This document shows positions 28,883 to 37,349 of a stretch of DNA of 64,000 nt, in pieces; the first letter of the stretch is position 1; each line of letters begins with the position of its first letter. A program made the translations under genes and the position numbers. Under the pieces are notes generated by a model. The model ran no database searches. It saw only the letters and a list, made by a program, of their open reading frames with translations, and had not been told where the DNA came from. The DNA comes from Ascidiimonas sp046199005 (GTDB lineage: Bacteria > Bacteroidota > Bacteroidia > Flavobacteriales > Flavobacteriaceae), in the NCBI GenBank assembly GCA_046199005.1, contig CP176050.1, forward strand, positions 310,001-374,000, written 5' to 3'.

Positions 28883-29488
28883 TTACGATTGATTCGTGTT
28901 TATAAATTGGTTGAGAATTTCTAATCCTTTTTCGGTAACAATAGCTCTAAGGTGATATTCAAGGTAGCTTTCCATCAAATAATCCATTTTAAATTGTTTT
29001 TCAGGGAATAGTTCTTTGTCCTTGGTACCAGCCATTCCATTAAAATACATGCGGGAAACAAAATCAACATCCAGATTAGGACGAAAAAGTTTCTGTTCAA
29101 CACCTTTTATAAGGTTTTCTTTGACGCTTTCATGCATCACTTCAAATTGTTTCCACATGAGGCGCTCATAAATTTGAGGATAATATTTTCTGAGTTGGTA
29201 CTGTGGAGAACTGCGTTCGTCCTTGAGATGTTCCATTACAAACTTTTTAATATGGTAAAGTTCTTCAATGGGATTTGGGGCAGTATCACTAATCTTCTCG
29301 ATACCTACGCATATTCGGTCAAAAAGGTCGAAAGTACAAGCTTCTACCAATTTGGTTTTGTTCTCATAATGGGTATAAATGGTCTTTTTGGAGATCCCCA
29401 TCTTGTTGGCAAGATCATCCATAGTCACACTTTTAAATCCAAAAGTGAGAAACATTTCTTTAGCGTTGTGGAGAATATTTTCTTTCAT
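28883..29488 (-). CDS. TetR/AcrR-family repressor of the efflux operon
   Basis: 201 aa when started at the ATG at 29488; a longer in-frame ATG at 29527 would add 13 residues, but the TetR fold begins right at MKENILHNAKEMFLTFGF. The N-terminal helix-turn-helix is SVTMDDLANKMGISKKTIYTHY (residues ~21-42). The rest is a helical ligand-binding domain. It is the first gene of the tetR-tolC-mfp-RND operon, a common arrangement in which the repressor controls its own operon. A perfect inverted repeat 23 bp upstream of the start is a good operator candidate. The 29488 start keeps that repeat outside the coding region; the longer start would place it across the start codon. Confidence 0.9.
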   Translation of the reverse strand: MKENILHNAKEMFLTFGFKSVTMDDLANKMGISKKTIYTHYENKTKLVEACTFDLFDRICVGIEKISDTAPNPIEELYHIKKFVMEHLKDERSSPQYQLRKYYPQIYERLMWKQFEVMHESVKENLIKGVEQKLFRPNLDVDFVSRMYFNGMAGTKDKELFPEKQFKMDYLMESYLEYHLRAIVTEKGLEILNQFINTNQS

Positions 29489-29510
29489 AAACAGCTGCAA
29501 ATGTAAGATA

Positions 29511-29538
29511 GGAAACTTTAAAAACATTAAAAGTTTCC
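29511..29538. promoter_or_regulatory. Candidate TetR operator
   Basis: Perfect 9-bp inverted repeat GGAAACTTT ... AAAGTTTCC separated by 10 bp, total 28 bp, between the tetR operon and the divergent polyprenyl synthase gene. Size and symmetry fit TetR-family operators. It may control both directions. The assignment is from position only. Confidence 0.65.
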
Positions 29539-29577
29539 GAAGTTTTACAATTATTTAACAATTCTTAACGTTTTACG

Positions 29578-30588
29578 ATGAATCGATTTGCTGTATTTTT
29601 ACCAAAAAAAAGGATGTTATCAATTCCTGAGTATCACACTGCTTTTACCGAAGAACTTTCCCGAATTTTACCCGAACAGGAACCTGTAAATCTCTATGAG
29701 CCTGTTTCCTATATTTTAAATCTTGGTGGCAAACGTTTACGGCCCATATTAACCTTAATGACAGCCGATATTTTTGGAGGAAATTACAGGGAAGCCATGA
29801 ATGCTGCGTTGGCAGTAGAGGTTTTTCATAATTTTTCTCTGGTACATGATGATATCATGGATGATGCACCGCTAAGAAGAGGTAAGAAAACGGTTCATGA
29901 AAAATGGGACTTGAATACTGGCATTCTGTCTGGCGATGTGATGCTCATTCTGGCGTATCGCTATTTTGAAGCTTATGAACCGTCTGTTTTCAGATCATTA
30001 GCAAAATTATTTAGCAAGACCGCTATAGAAGTTTGTGAAGGGCAGCAGTACGATGTTGATTTTGAAGAAAGAGAGGATGTTCAGATCAATGAGTATTTAA
30101 AAATGATCACTTGTAAGACCGCTGTTCTGGTCGCTGCAGCTATGAAAATGGGAGCGATCATCGCCAAAGCAAAAGAAGAAGATGCTAATGGTATCTACGA
30201 ATTTGGTTTAAATCTGGGCATTGCTTTTCAGCTACAAGATGATTACCTGGATGCATTTGGCGATCCGGAACGTTTCGGGAAGCAGGTAGGAGGAGATATC
30301 ATAGAGAATAAAAAGACTTTTTTGTATTTGAAGGCTAGAGAGCTTTCTTCCAAACAAGATGCCAAACAATTGCAATATCTTTTTACCATTCAACCTACTG
30401 ACGCTTCTGAAAAAATAAAAACAGTTCAGACTATTTTTGAAGAAAGTGGAGCTGCAGAGGTAACAAGGAAAGAAATAGAAAACTATACGCAAAAAGCCTT
30501 TAAAATATTAGCCGAACTCAATATTAATGAAGAAGGAAAAAAAATACTCAGCAATTTTGGAAATGCTTTGATGGATCGTAAGTTTTAA
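29578..30588 (+). CDS. Polyprenyl (geranylgeranyl/octaprenyl-type) diphosphate synthase
   Basis: Up to 336 aa. An internal ATG at 29614 (MLSIPEYHTAFTEELSRIL) matches where relatives usually begin, so the first 12 residues may not be translated. Both aspartate-rich motifs are present: HDDIMDDAPLRRG near residue 93 and QDDYLDAFGD near residue 220. The GGKRLRP motif is also present. It chains isopentenyl diphosphate units onto an allylic primer. Product length cannot be read safely from sequence. It converges with the carotenoid genes, with only 3 bp between stops, so a role in supplying geranylgeranyl diphosphate to that pathway is plausible but not shown. Confidence 0.92.
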   Translation: MNRFAVFLPKKRMLSIPEYHTAFTEELSRILPEQEPVNLYEPVSYILNLGGKRLRPILTLMTADIFGGNYREAMNAALAVEVFHNFSLVHDDIMDDAPLRRGKKTVHEKWDLNTGILSGDVMLILAYRYFEAYEPSVFRSLAKLFSKTAIEVCEGQQYDVDFEEREDVQINEYLKMITCKTAVLVAAAMKMGAIIAKAKEEDANGIYEFGLNLGIAFQLQDDYLDAFGDPERFGKQVGGDIIENKKTFLYLKARELSSKQDAKQLQYLFTIQPTDASEKIKTVQTIFEESGAAEVTRKEIENYTQKAFKILAELNINEEGKKILSNFGNALMDRKF

Positions 30589-30591
30589 GTA

Positions 30592-31749
30592 CTAATTACG
30601 CCTGAATCCCTTGATCAAATACCTAAAGAAAGCCATTGTAAAGTGAATATCTGCGACCGAAGCCATTATTCGTATTTCTTCGGGAAGGCTGGTTTTATCT
30701 TCTAAGAATTTAAAAATTTTCTCTGCTTTATTCCGCTTAAAAAGCTTGGAAAAAATAAAGGCACCCAGATGGTTTTTTCGCTGTAAAATATCTAAAAGAA
30801 TTCCGTCGTAGAATGTGAACCGATTTGCGGCGTTAAAGCTTTTTAAAGAGCGTCCCTCTTTAAGATAGGATACAAGAAGCGAAGCTTTTTGCTGGGTATT
30901 TTTGAAAGTGTAACCGGTGCTTGCTTTGGTCCATCCGCCTGCCGTACCTATTTTAATAAAATTAGGCGTATTGCCTTGCTTGAAGTCAAAGGTGGTCATG
31001 GGCACACTACCCCTTTCTGTATCGGTAATTTCATATGTGCCTGCTTCCAATTCCAGTAAGTATTCTTTAATCGCATTTTCATAGTCTGCTTGAGGAAGCA
31101 GATCTTCAGAGAACAACGTGTATTCAACCAGCGCTTCATGTTTAGAAAAGGGAAGCACATACATGAATCGGGTATTGCCTTTTTGAGTGACCGTAAAATC
31201 CATAAAGGTAACTTCTTCAGGATTAAAAACAGGCCGTTCCGTTTTCACGAACCACCCTATGAAATGTTGTTGAAGTACCGGATGATCTTTTTGTGCTAAC
31301 ATAGGTTTAGGATCAAAAACGCTACTAAATACTTTCTTAGCGCTGTAACCCTCTATGTTGGTTTCGACACGAACAAATGAACCTTGATCATTTATATCTT
31401 TCACCGTTTCATAGCGTATGTCAAAAGATTCATTCTTATGCAATGTAGATAAGACATATTCGTAGAAATCAATACCACGAATCATCTTATAGCGGTAAGG
31501 TGCAAGTTTAATACTACTCGTATAATAGGAACTGGCAAAAAGAGCACTATCCCATGTTTTGTAAAGAATGTTTTCGAAAATACCTTTTTCTTTTTCCCAA
31601 AAACACCAGGTGCGGTCGTTCTGAGTTTTTTTGTTGGAATCCAGTACTAATATCTTCCTTGAAGTAAAAAAAGGATCTTTTGCCATGAAATAGGCAAGCT
31701 GTAATCCTGCAGCTCCTGCTCCTACAATAATATAGTCATAGCTCTTCAT
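30592..31749 (-). CDS. crtY: Lycopene cyclase (CrtY family)
   Basis: 385-aa FAD-dependent enzyme. It starts with a dinucleotide-binding motif (YIIVGAGAAGLQLAYFM) and has the cyclase signature NDRTWCFWEKEKG near residue 45. Cyclases of this family form beta-ionone rings on lycopene or related chains. The start codon overlaps the stop of the cruF-like gene by one base (TAATG), so the genes are coupled. With cruF and a CrtD-like desaturase as neighbours it may cyclize only one end of the carotenoid. Confidence 0.9.
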   Translation of the reverse strand: MKSYDYIIVGAGAAGLQLAYFMAKDPFFTSRKILVLDSNKKTQNDRTWCFWEKEKGIFENILYKTWDSALFASSYYTSSIKLAPYRYKMIRGIDFYEYVLSTLHKNESFDIRYETVKDINDQGSFVRVETNIEGYSAKKVFSSVFDPKPMLAQKDHPVLQQHFIGWFVKTERPVFNPEEVTFMDFTVTQKGNTRFMYVLPFSKHEALVEYTLFSEDLLPQADYENAIKEYLLELEAGTYEITDTERGSVPMTTFDFKQGNTPNFIKIGTAGGWTKASTGYTFKNTQQKASLLVSYLKEGRSLKSFNAANRFTFYDGILLDILQRKNHLGAFIFSKLFKRNKAEKIFKFLEDKTSLPEEIRIMASVADIHFTMAFFRYLIKGFRRN

Positions 31750-32399
31750 TAAATGTATAGAAAAACGGTGAAAAAAATGGTAATTGCGGTAAAGATGTGA
31801 AATGAGAGCATAAAATGACCGTTTTTATAAAATTTTTGAAACAAAAAGCACGCAATTAAAGAAATTAAATACCATCCGATATAATTTTGCACCGGTGCAA
31901 AACCTCCTTCAAATCGCCAATAATCAAATCGCGGTGCAGATACTTCGATTAGTACGTCTAAAGAAGTCATTAACAATGCTGCTATTGCAGATGAAAGAAA
32001 GATATTAGGATGTATTTGTTTGCTGATATTTGATGTGATATAAGTAAGTATCGCCCAGTTGATACCAATGAGTACCGGAACACCAAGAATCTTGAAACCG
32101 AGATTTTCTCCGTAACTATAGTCTCCAAAAATGAGTCCGTAATTAACGCCCAGAACCTCCGCTATAAAACCGATAGAAAATGGAATAAGCATTAATAAAA
32201 GAAGTTGTTTTTTATCTGATGAAACCCAAACGATCAAGACAAAAAGCAGAAAAAGGTTAAGCGGGCTTAATGCAATAAACCAATCTTCAAAACCAAAAGC
32301 AATTCCTAAAACAGCACTGATATGAAGAAGCCAAACAGAACCGATCGCAATCTTTTCTTTCTCTTGTTTTATTATTGCTAAAATTCCCTTTCCCTCCAT
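31749..32399 (-). CDS. cruF: Carotenoid biosynthesis membrane protein (CruF-type 1',2'-hydratase family)
   Basis: 216 aa with about six to seven membrane segments, belonging to the DUF422 carotenoid family. Typical stretches are FIAEVLGVNYGLIFGDYSYG and GFKILGVPVLIGINW near the middle and LIEVSAPRFDYW later. Characterised family members hydrate the 1',2' double bond of an acyclic carotenoid end. It sits between crtD and crtY with a 12-bp gap upstream and a 1-bp overlap downstream. The hydratase assignment is from family and context. Confidence 0.8.
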   Translation of the reverse strand: MEGKGILAIIKQEKEKIAIGSVWLLHISAVLGIAFGFEDWFIALSPLNLFLLFVLIVWVSSDKKQLLLLMLIPFSIGFIAEVLGVNYGLIFGDYSYGENLGFKILGVPVLIGINWAILTYITSNISKQIHPNIFLSSAIAALLMTSLDVLIEVSAPRFDYWRFEGGFAPVQNYIGWYLISLIACFLFQKFYKNGHFMLSFHIFTAITIFFTVFLYI

Positions 32400-32411
32400 A
32401 TGATTGTAAAG

Positions 32412-33881
32412 TTAATTTTTTCTATCAATTAATTCTGACACTATTTTACCCGATAATAAACAAAGGGGAATACCTCCTCCAGGATGAACGCTTCCTCCGC
32501 AAAAATAAAGGTTTTCAATTCGCTGACTAAAATTGGGATGCCTCAAAAAAGCAGCAAATTTATTATTGCTGGCGGCACCATATAAGGAACCCTGATAAGA
32601 CCTGGTTTTTCTCTCAATAGAAATTGGGTTTAGTATAGCTTCCACTTCTATAAATTCTTCGATATCACTATTCAATAACCTTGATAATTTGTGTATGATA
32701 TGTTGTCTGCTTTGCCTTGTAATTTTCTCCCAGTCTTGTCCTGTATTACCTGGAACATTAATCATCACAAACCAGGTCTCGCATCCTTCTGGGGCATCGT
32801 CTTTTTTCTCCTTACTGGTAATATTAATATATACAGTTGGATCTTCATAAACCGTTTGATCTTCAAAAATTGCCTTAAATTCTTCGTTGTAATTTTTGCT
32901 GAAGAAAATGTTGTGGAGATCAAGTTCCGGGAATTCTTTTTTCATTCCCCAGTAAAAAATGAGTGCTGAGCTTGACCTTTTTTGTTTCAGTATTTTTTCG
33001 GGTGCGCTTTCAGATTTTAAAAGTTTGCGATACGTTGGAACCACATCCATATTGCTTACCACAATATCTGCGTCATGAAATTTACCGTTTACAATAATTC
33101 CCTTGGTTTTACGATTTTCTACTTCTATTTTTTCGACTTCGTGCTCAAAATAAAAATCAACTCCCATTTCTTCTGCAAGTTTGTACAAACTCATGGTAAT
33201 ATGATGCATACCTTTTTTGGGGAAGAAGGTGCCAAAATGTTGTTCTAAGTGAGGGATCATACTCATTATTCCTGGAGTGAGATAAGGAGAAGAACCATTA
33301 TAAGTAGCAAAACGATTGAATAATTGAACTAATCTGGGGTCAGAAAATGCTTTTTCGTTTACCTCATTCAATGTAGAAAATACATCAAGACTCCCTAAGT
33401 TAGCTACAGCTTTCAGCGTCTGCCCTGTAAGATAGGTTTTTAATTTATGTAATGACTTTTCCAAAAAAAGGCTGGCGGTCAAATCATATTTTTTCTTATT
33501 TTTTTCTAAATAATTGGTGATCTCTTTTGAACTGGTATTAAAAACTTCACTGGCATGCCAGGCAAACTTCTGCTCGTCTGCAAAGGCAGTGAAGCGCGTA
33601 CCATCTTCATAATAGTATTTACATATGATCTCTTTGCGTAGGTACGAGAAGTAATCCGTGGGTTTCTTGCCAGCATCTTTGAAGATCTCATCTACAAAAT
33701 GTGGCATGGTAAATAAAGATGGACCCGCGTCAAAGCGATATGCTCCCAATTGCACCTGAGATAATTTTCCACCAGGATAACTATTAGCTTCAAATACCTT
33801 GACGTTATATCCAGAATTTCGTAACCGAATGGCTGCGGCCAGCCCCGCAATACCAGAACCAATGATGGCAATCTTTTTCAT
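32412..33881 (-). CDS. Carotenoid desaturase (CrtI/CrtD family, probably CrtD)
   Basis: 489-aa flavoprotein. It has the N-terminal FAD motif IAIIGSGIAGLAAAIRL followed by YPGGKLSQVQLGAYRFDAGPS, and the C-terminal family motif around NLYFCGGSVHPGGGIPLCL. It could be phytoene desaturase (CrtI) or the 3',4'-desaturase CrtD; sequence alone does not settle this. The order desaturase-cruF-crtY and the absence of crtB favour CrtD acting after CruF, as in myxol and saproxanthin synthesis. It is the first gene of the three-gene operon. Confidence 0.85.
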   Translation of the reverse strand: MKKIAIIGSGIAGLAAAIRLRNSGYNVKVFEANSYPGGKLSQVQLGAYRFDAGPSLFTMPHFVDEIFKDAGKKPTDYFSYLRKEIICKYYYEDGTRFTAFADEQKFAWHASEVFNTSSKEITNYLEKNKKKYDLTASLFLEKSLHKLKTYLTGQTLKAVANLGSLDVFSTLNEVNEKAFSDPRLVQLFNRFATYNGSSPYLTPGIMSMIPHLEQHFGTFFPKKGMHHITMSLYKLAEEMGVDFYFEHEVEKIEVENRKTKGIIVNGKFHDADIVVSNMDVVPTYRKLLKSESAPEKILKQKRSSSALIFYWGMKKEFPELDLHNIFFSKNYNEEFKAIFEDQTVYEDPTVYINITSKEKKDDAPEGCETWFVMINVPGNTGQDWEKITRQSRQHIIHKLSRLLNSDIEEFIEVEAILNPISIERKTRSYQGSLYGAASNNKFAAFLRHPNFSQRIENLYFCGGSVHPGGGIPLCLLSGKIVSELIDRKN

Positions 33882-33928
33882 AGTCTTAACCTGTAAAGTT
33901 ACGAATTGCCTTTCACATAAAAAAAGAA

Positions 33929-34924
33929 CTATTTAATGTAAGGAGCCTTGTAAGAGGTGATTACCGGAATGTTTATTCTTTTTAAGGTAAGTGTGTTTTC
34001 TCTGACAATCGCCACAATCTCGAAGCTTACATGAATACCATAGATATTGTCTGGATTATTAATTCCTAAAAACATGGTTTTATTTGATGGTTTAGAAACT
34101 TCTACAATACCAGATTTATAATTTTCACGGGAAGCTTCAAGATTGTATTCAAAATCTTCTTTGTTCATGAATAGCCTGGCATTGGCCTCGTTCATAAGAT
34201 AGATATCACAAATATCAGCCCCCGGAGGAGTATTAAGACTCGCAACGGCATTTTGTAATGATTTATCCTGATCAATAAATCTGGTAAGACTACCCGCAAG
34301 ATCAAATGTTTTAAGTGTATTTTGAATATCCGTTTCATCTCGGGATGCAGTAAATACATAAAACCATTCAATCGTATTTTCAGGTAAAGTTACAGGAAAT
34401 ATAATTCTGTTTTTCCCCCCTTTTATCAACGCGTTTGACCTGCTGTTCAGATAAAACTTCTCTTTTTGTAGAGATGCTATCTTCTCTGTTTTCTCTGGCA
34501 CCAAATAGCTGGTCGAATAGGCATAGGTCGTATCTTTTTGAATCTTGTATGCAATACTTAATGCTTTTTCATTTACAGATTTTGACTGAACTTCTAAAGT
34601 ATAAGAGAGTGGTTTTTTTCGTGTATTTATGACCGTAATGTAATAGATACCTCTTTTACCGCTCACCAGATTCTTTTGAAACTTTTTGATATTATTTTCG
34701 ATCAAAACGGGTTGATCTGGGTAAAGATCAATTCTGAATTCTCCTATTTTAACGCCTTGCGTTTTTTGGACTTTAACAGAGATCTCATCACCTTTATCTG
34801 CTGCAAATAAGAACTCTTTTTCCTCACCGGGTTTCAATATTTCATCTGCATTAAGTAACGAGTGTTGCGCATGAAGCGGAATGAGAAATAGAAGGTATAT
34901 CAAGAACACTATCTTTTTAATCAT
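33929..34924 (-). CDS. Secreted protein co-transcribed with a TonB receptor
   Basis: 331 aa with a signal peptide (MIKKIVFLIYLLFLIPLHAQ). Residues 25-110 look like a small beta-sandwich of the bacterial pre-peptidase type (LKPGEEKEFLFAADKGDEI ... GIYYITVINTRKKPLSYTLEV). The rest is not recognised. It follows the TonB receptor by 34 bp on the same strand and is probably in the same operon. That suggests a periplasmic or surface accessory role in the uptake of the receptor's substrate. Function unknown. Confidence 0.75.
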   Translation of the reverse strand: MIKKIVFLIYLLFLIPLHAQHSLLNADEILKPGEEKEFLFAADKGDEISVKVQKTQGVKIGEFRIDLYPDQPVLIENNIKKFQKNLVSGKRGIYYITVINTRKKPLSYTLEVQSKSVNEKALSIAYKIQKDTTYAYSTSYLVPEKTEKIASLQKEKFYLNSRSNALIKGGKNRIIFPVTLPENTIEWFYVFTASRDETDIQNTLKTFDLAGSLTRFIDQDKSLQNAVASLNTPPGADICDIYLMNEANARLFMNKEDFEYNLEASRENYKSGIVEVSKPSNKTMFLGINNPDNIYGIHVSFEIVAIVRENTLTLKRINIPVITSYKAPYIK

Positions 34925-34958
34925 GAACCGAGGATTTCTTCAAAAATAGGAAAAGAAA

Positions 34959-37286
34959 CTATAAGTCTGTCCCAAATTTAAGTCCGACAAAAAAAGTAAG
35001 GGGTCGAGAAGGGCCATATACATAATTGGCGTCTCTTAATGGTCCAAGGTCAAAATCGTCCTGATAACTATTTAGAATGTTTTGTATGCCTGCACTCAAT
35101 TGTATTCCGTAATGGTCTTTCAGATCAAAAGTATAGCTTGTTTTAAGATTTATTTCAAGGAAATCATTTGTATTAACGAGTCGGTCTTCAGGAATGAAAC
35201 CTGCTATATGAGGTACCCACATACTTCCGGTATAAACAGCAGAAATGTTGTTTTGCCATTTTTTAACCGGGGCGTACGTGACCACCAGATTCCCGTAAAG
35301 GTTAGGCGATTTGAAAAATTGATCTGCATCATTAGTATTCGCATTTTCATCTTCGCTCCATTGCACTGGTGTGTCATATTCAGAACGCTGGAGTGTGAGT
35401 CCGCTCTGTACAATCCATTTTTCATTTGGGGCAAATTGCCCTTCCAGATTAACCCCGTATACGCTTGCGCCAGTACTGTTTTTCTTCAGGTAGATAAACT
35501 GTCCCTCCTGGGCTGCGATCCCTAGTTCGTTAATCTCTTCTTCGGTGGCTTGCTCGGTAATAAAAGGATCGTTTAATCTTGTGAAAAAAGCTTCCGCTGT
35601 TAGTCTGAGGTCAGAAGTCTTGGAATCGCTCGTATACTCGGCTGAAGCTAAAAAACTATGAGACGTTTCTGATTTCAATCCCGGCAAAAAACGAACAAAA
35701 GAAACCTCTCCGGCTGCCAGTGTCGCATGAAGGTCTTCTGTGAAATATTGAGGAGCTCTGAAGCCTCTCGCGTAACTCGTACGAAATTGCCAGGATTCAC
35801 TTGGTGCATACAAGACATTTATTCTGGGGTTGAGGTTTACCGAACTCCTCGTAAGATTGTGAATATCTGCACGAAGCCCTCCTAGGATTTTTAATTTTTC
35901 GGTAGCCTGCCATTCTTGTTGGGCATAGATACCGTATACCCTTACAGTTTGATCAATGAAAGCGTTAAAACCGGGTTTTGCATCAATCGCTTTGTTATAC
36001 CTAAATTCAACACCGCCAGTAAAAAGTCCTTCTTTACCAAGAAAATGCTTTTGTTTATGAGAAAATTGCATACCAGCAACCCAGGTATCGTCTTCCGAAT
36101 TTCCAAAACCGTTTAGACTTTCTTCTAAGGTTTCTCCGCTTCCGCCATAGAAATTGTCGTTTTTGGATAGTTGAGCAGATACGTAAGCAGAAAATTTATT
36201 AGAAAGGTCTTCACTATATGTTTCATAGGTAATACCCCCGCTTATTAGATCTGACTCAATTTGTTCAGTAATATCGGCTTCAAATGGTTGAAGGTCAAAA
36301 TTATTTCCTCCTCTTCTAAATTCATCTGTAGTAAAAAAATCGAGCGAGAGTTTACTACGTTCTCCGGGTTTATAGTAACTGTTGAATCCAAAAGTCAAAT
36401 TTTCCATCTTCGTGATTTCGCTAAAACCGTCACCGTTGTCATCATAAGGGTCTCTATTTCTGTAAAGGCCATAAAGGGTGATCCCTGAATTAAAATCATT
36501 AGAAATTACGGCTCCGTTAAAAGCAACTGATCTGTCAAACGATCGGTCGTTCAAAATACCTAAATTGGTATTAACCGTAAAGGAGTTTTCTATAGGCTCT
36601 TTGGTGATAATATTTATGGTTCCTGCTATGGCATTAGAACCGTAAAGTGCAGAACCTCCGCCACGAACTACTTCAATACGATCGATGATATTGGCAGGAA
36701 TTTGATCTAAGCCATAAACTCCGTTCAAAGCACTAAAAACAGGGCGGCTATTAATTAGAATTTGGGAATAAGCCCCATCCAATCCGTTGATACGTACCTG
36801 ACTGAAGCCACAATTCTGGCAATTGGTTTCCATACGTAGACCTGGTTGAAAATTCAATCCTTCCGATAATGAAATAGCTTGGGTTGCCTGTAGAATACGA
36901 TCGTTAGTTACAGTGACAATTACAGGTGCTTCTTTTCTGAATAACTCCCCTCTTGTAGCAGATACAACTACTTGATCAAGACCTAAAGCATCTTCACTAA
37001 GTAGTAAGTTTACTTCCAGTTTTTGCCCTGCTGTAATTTGAATATCCCTTTGAATGACTTTATAACCCAGGTGTTTTATCAACAATGTATAATTACCTGA
37101 CTTTGCTTCGAGATAAAAAGTACCGTCTTCCCTAGTAAGTGTTCCCTGACTAGAATCTTCAAACAGCACGTTGGCAAAACTGGCAGGACCATCTGGCGTA
37201 TCAATTTTACCAAATACGGCACCAGAATTTTGAGCACTAAGGATGCAGGTGAACAGAATCAGCCAACAAGTAATTTTAAATTTCAC
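34959..37286 (-). CDS. TonB-dependent receptor, likely for a metal or metal complex
   Basis: 775 aa. The start is GTG at 37286; an in-frame stop lies upstream with no ATG between. Order: signal peptide (KFKITCWLILFTCILSAQ), a CarboxypepD-type beta domain (residues 20-105), the plug (RINGLDGAYSQILINSRPVF and RIEVVRGGGSALYGSNAIAGTI) and a 22-strand barrel ending in FVGLKFGTDL. The plug has an unusual NCQNCGF segment near residue 158. It is divergent from a DtxR regulator and a ZIP transporter, and a palindrome covers its promoter. It therefore probably imports an iron, manganese or zinc source under metal control; the ligand is inferred from neighbours only. Confidence 0.92.
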   Translation of the reverse strand: MKFKITCWLILFTCILSAQNSGAVFGKIDTPDGPASFANVLFEDSSQGTLTREDGTFYLEAKSGNYTLLIKHLGYKVIQRDIQITAGQKLEVNLLLSEDALGLDQVVVSATRGELFRKEAPVIVTVTNDRILQATQAISLSEGLNFQPGLRMETNCQNCGFSQVRINGLDGAYSQILINSRPVFSALNGVYGLDQIPANIIDRIEVVRGGGSALYGSNAIAGTINIITKEPIENSFTVNTNLGILNDRSFDRSVAFNGAVISNDFNSGITLYGLYRNRDPYDDNGDGFSEITKMENLTFGFNSYYKPGERSKLSLDFFTTDEFRRGGNNFDLQPFEADITEQIESDLISGGITYETYSEDLSNKFSAYVSAQLSKNDNFYGGSGETLEESLNGFGNSEDDTWVAGMQFSHKQKHFLGKEGLFTGGVEFRYNKAIDAKPGFNAFIDQTVRVYGIYAQQEWQATEKLKILGGLRADIHNLTRSSVNLNPRINVLYAPSESWQFRTSYARGFRAPQYFTEDLHATLAAGEVSFVRFLPGLKSETSHSFLASAEYTSDSKTSDLRLTAEAFFTRLNDPFITEQATEEEINELGIAAQEGQFIYLKKNSTGASVYGVNLEGQFAPNEKWIVQSGLTLQRSEYDTPVQWSEDENANTNDADQFFKSPNLYGNLVVTYAPVKKWQNNISAVYTGSMWVPHIAGFIPEDRLVNTNDFLEINLKTSYTFDLKDHYGIQLSAGIQNILNSYQDDFDLGPLRDANYVYGPSRPLTFFVGLKFGTDL

Positions 37287-37295
37287 TAAAATAAA

Positions 37296-37313
37296 TTTTA
37301 GACAAATCTAAAA
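37296..37313. promoter_or_regulatory. Candidate DtxR-family operator over the TonB receptor promoter
   Basis: Perfect inverted repeat TTTTAGA-CAAA-TCTAAAA (18 bp) between the divergent TonB receptor and dtxR-like genes. Read on the minus strand it contains TAGATTTG, which fits the Bacteroidota -7 consensus TAnnTTTG. A bound repressor would therefore cover the receptor promoter. The length fits DtxR/MntR sites, although the bases differ from the actinobacterial consensus. Confidence 0.65.
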
Positions 37314-37349
37314 ATATGTTTTTACAAATAAAAATGTATTTTTGTATTA

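Noticed and set aside
22814..29488. Efflux operon considered as a metal (CusA-type) pump
   Set aside because: No Met-rich copper-binding segments were seen and a TetR regulator leads the operon, so a drug/toxic-compound pump is more likely.
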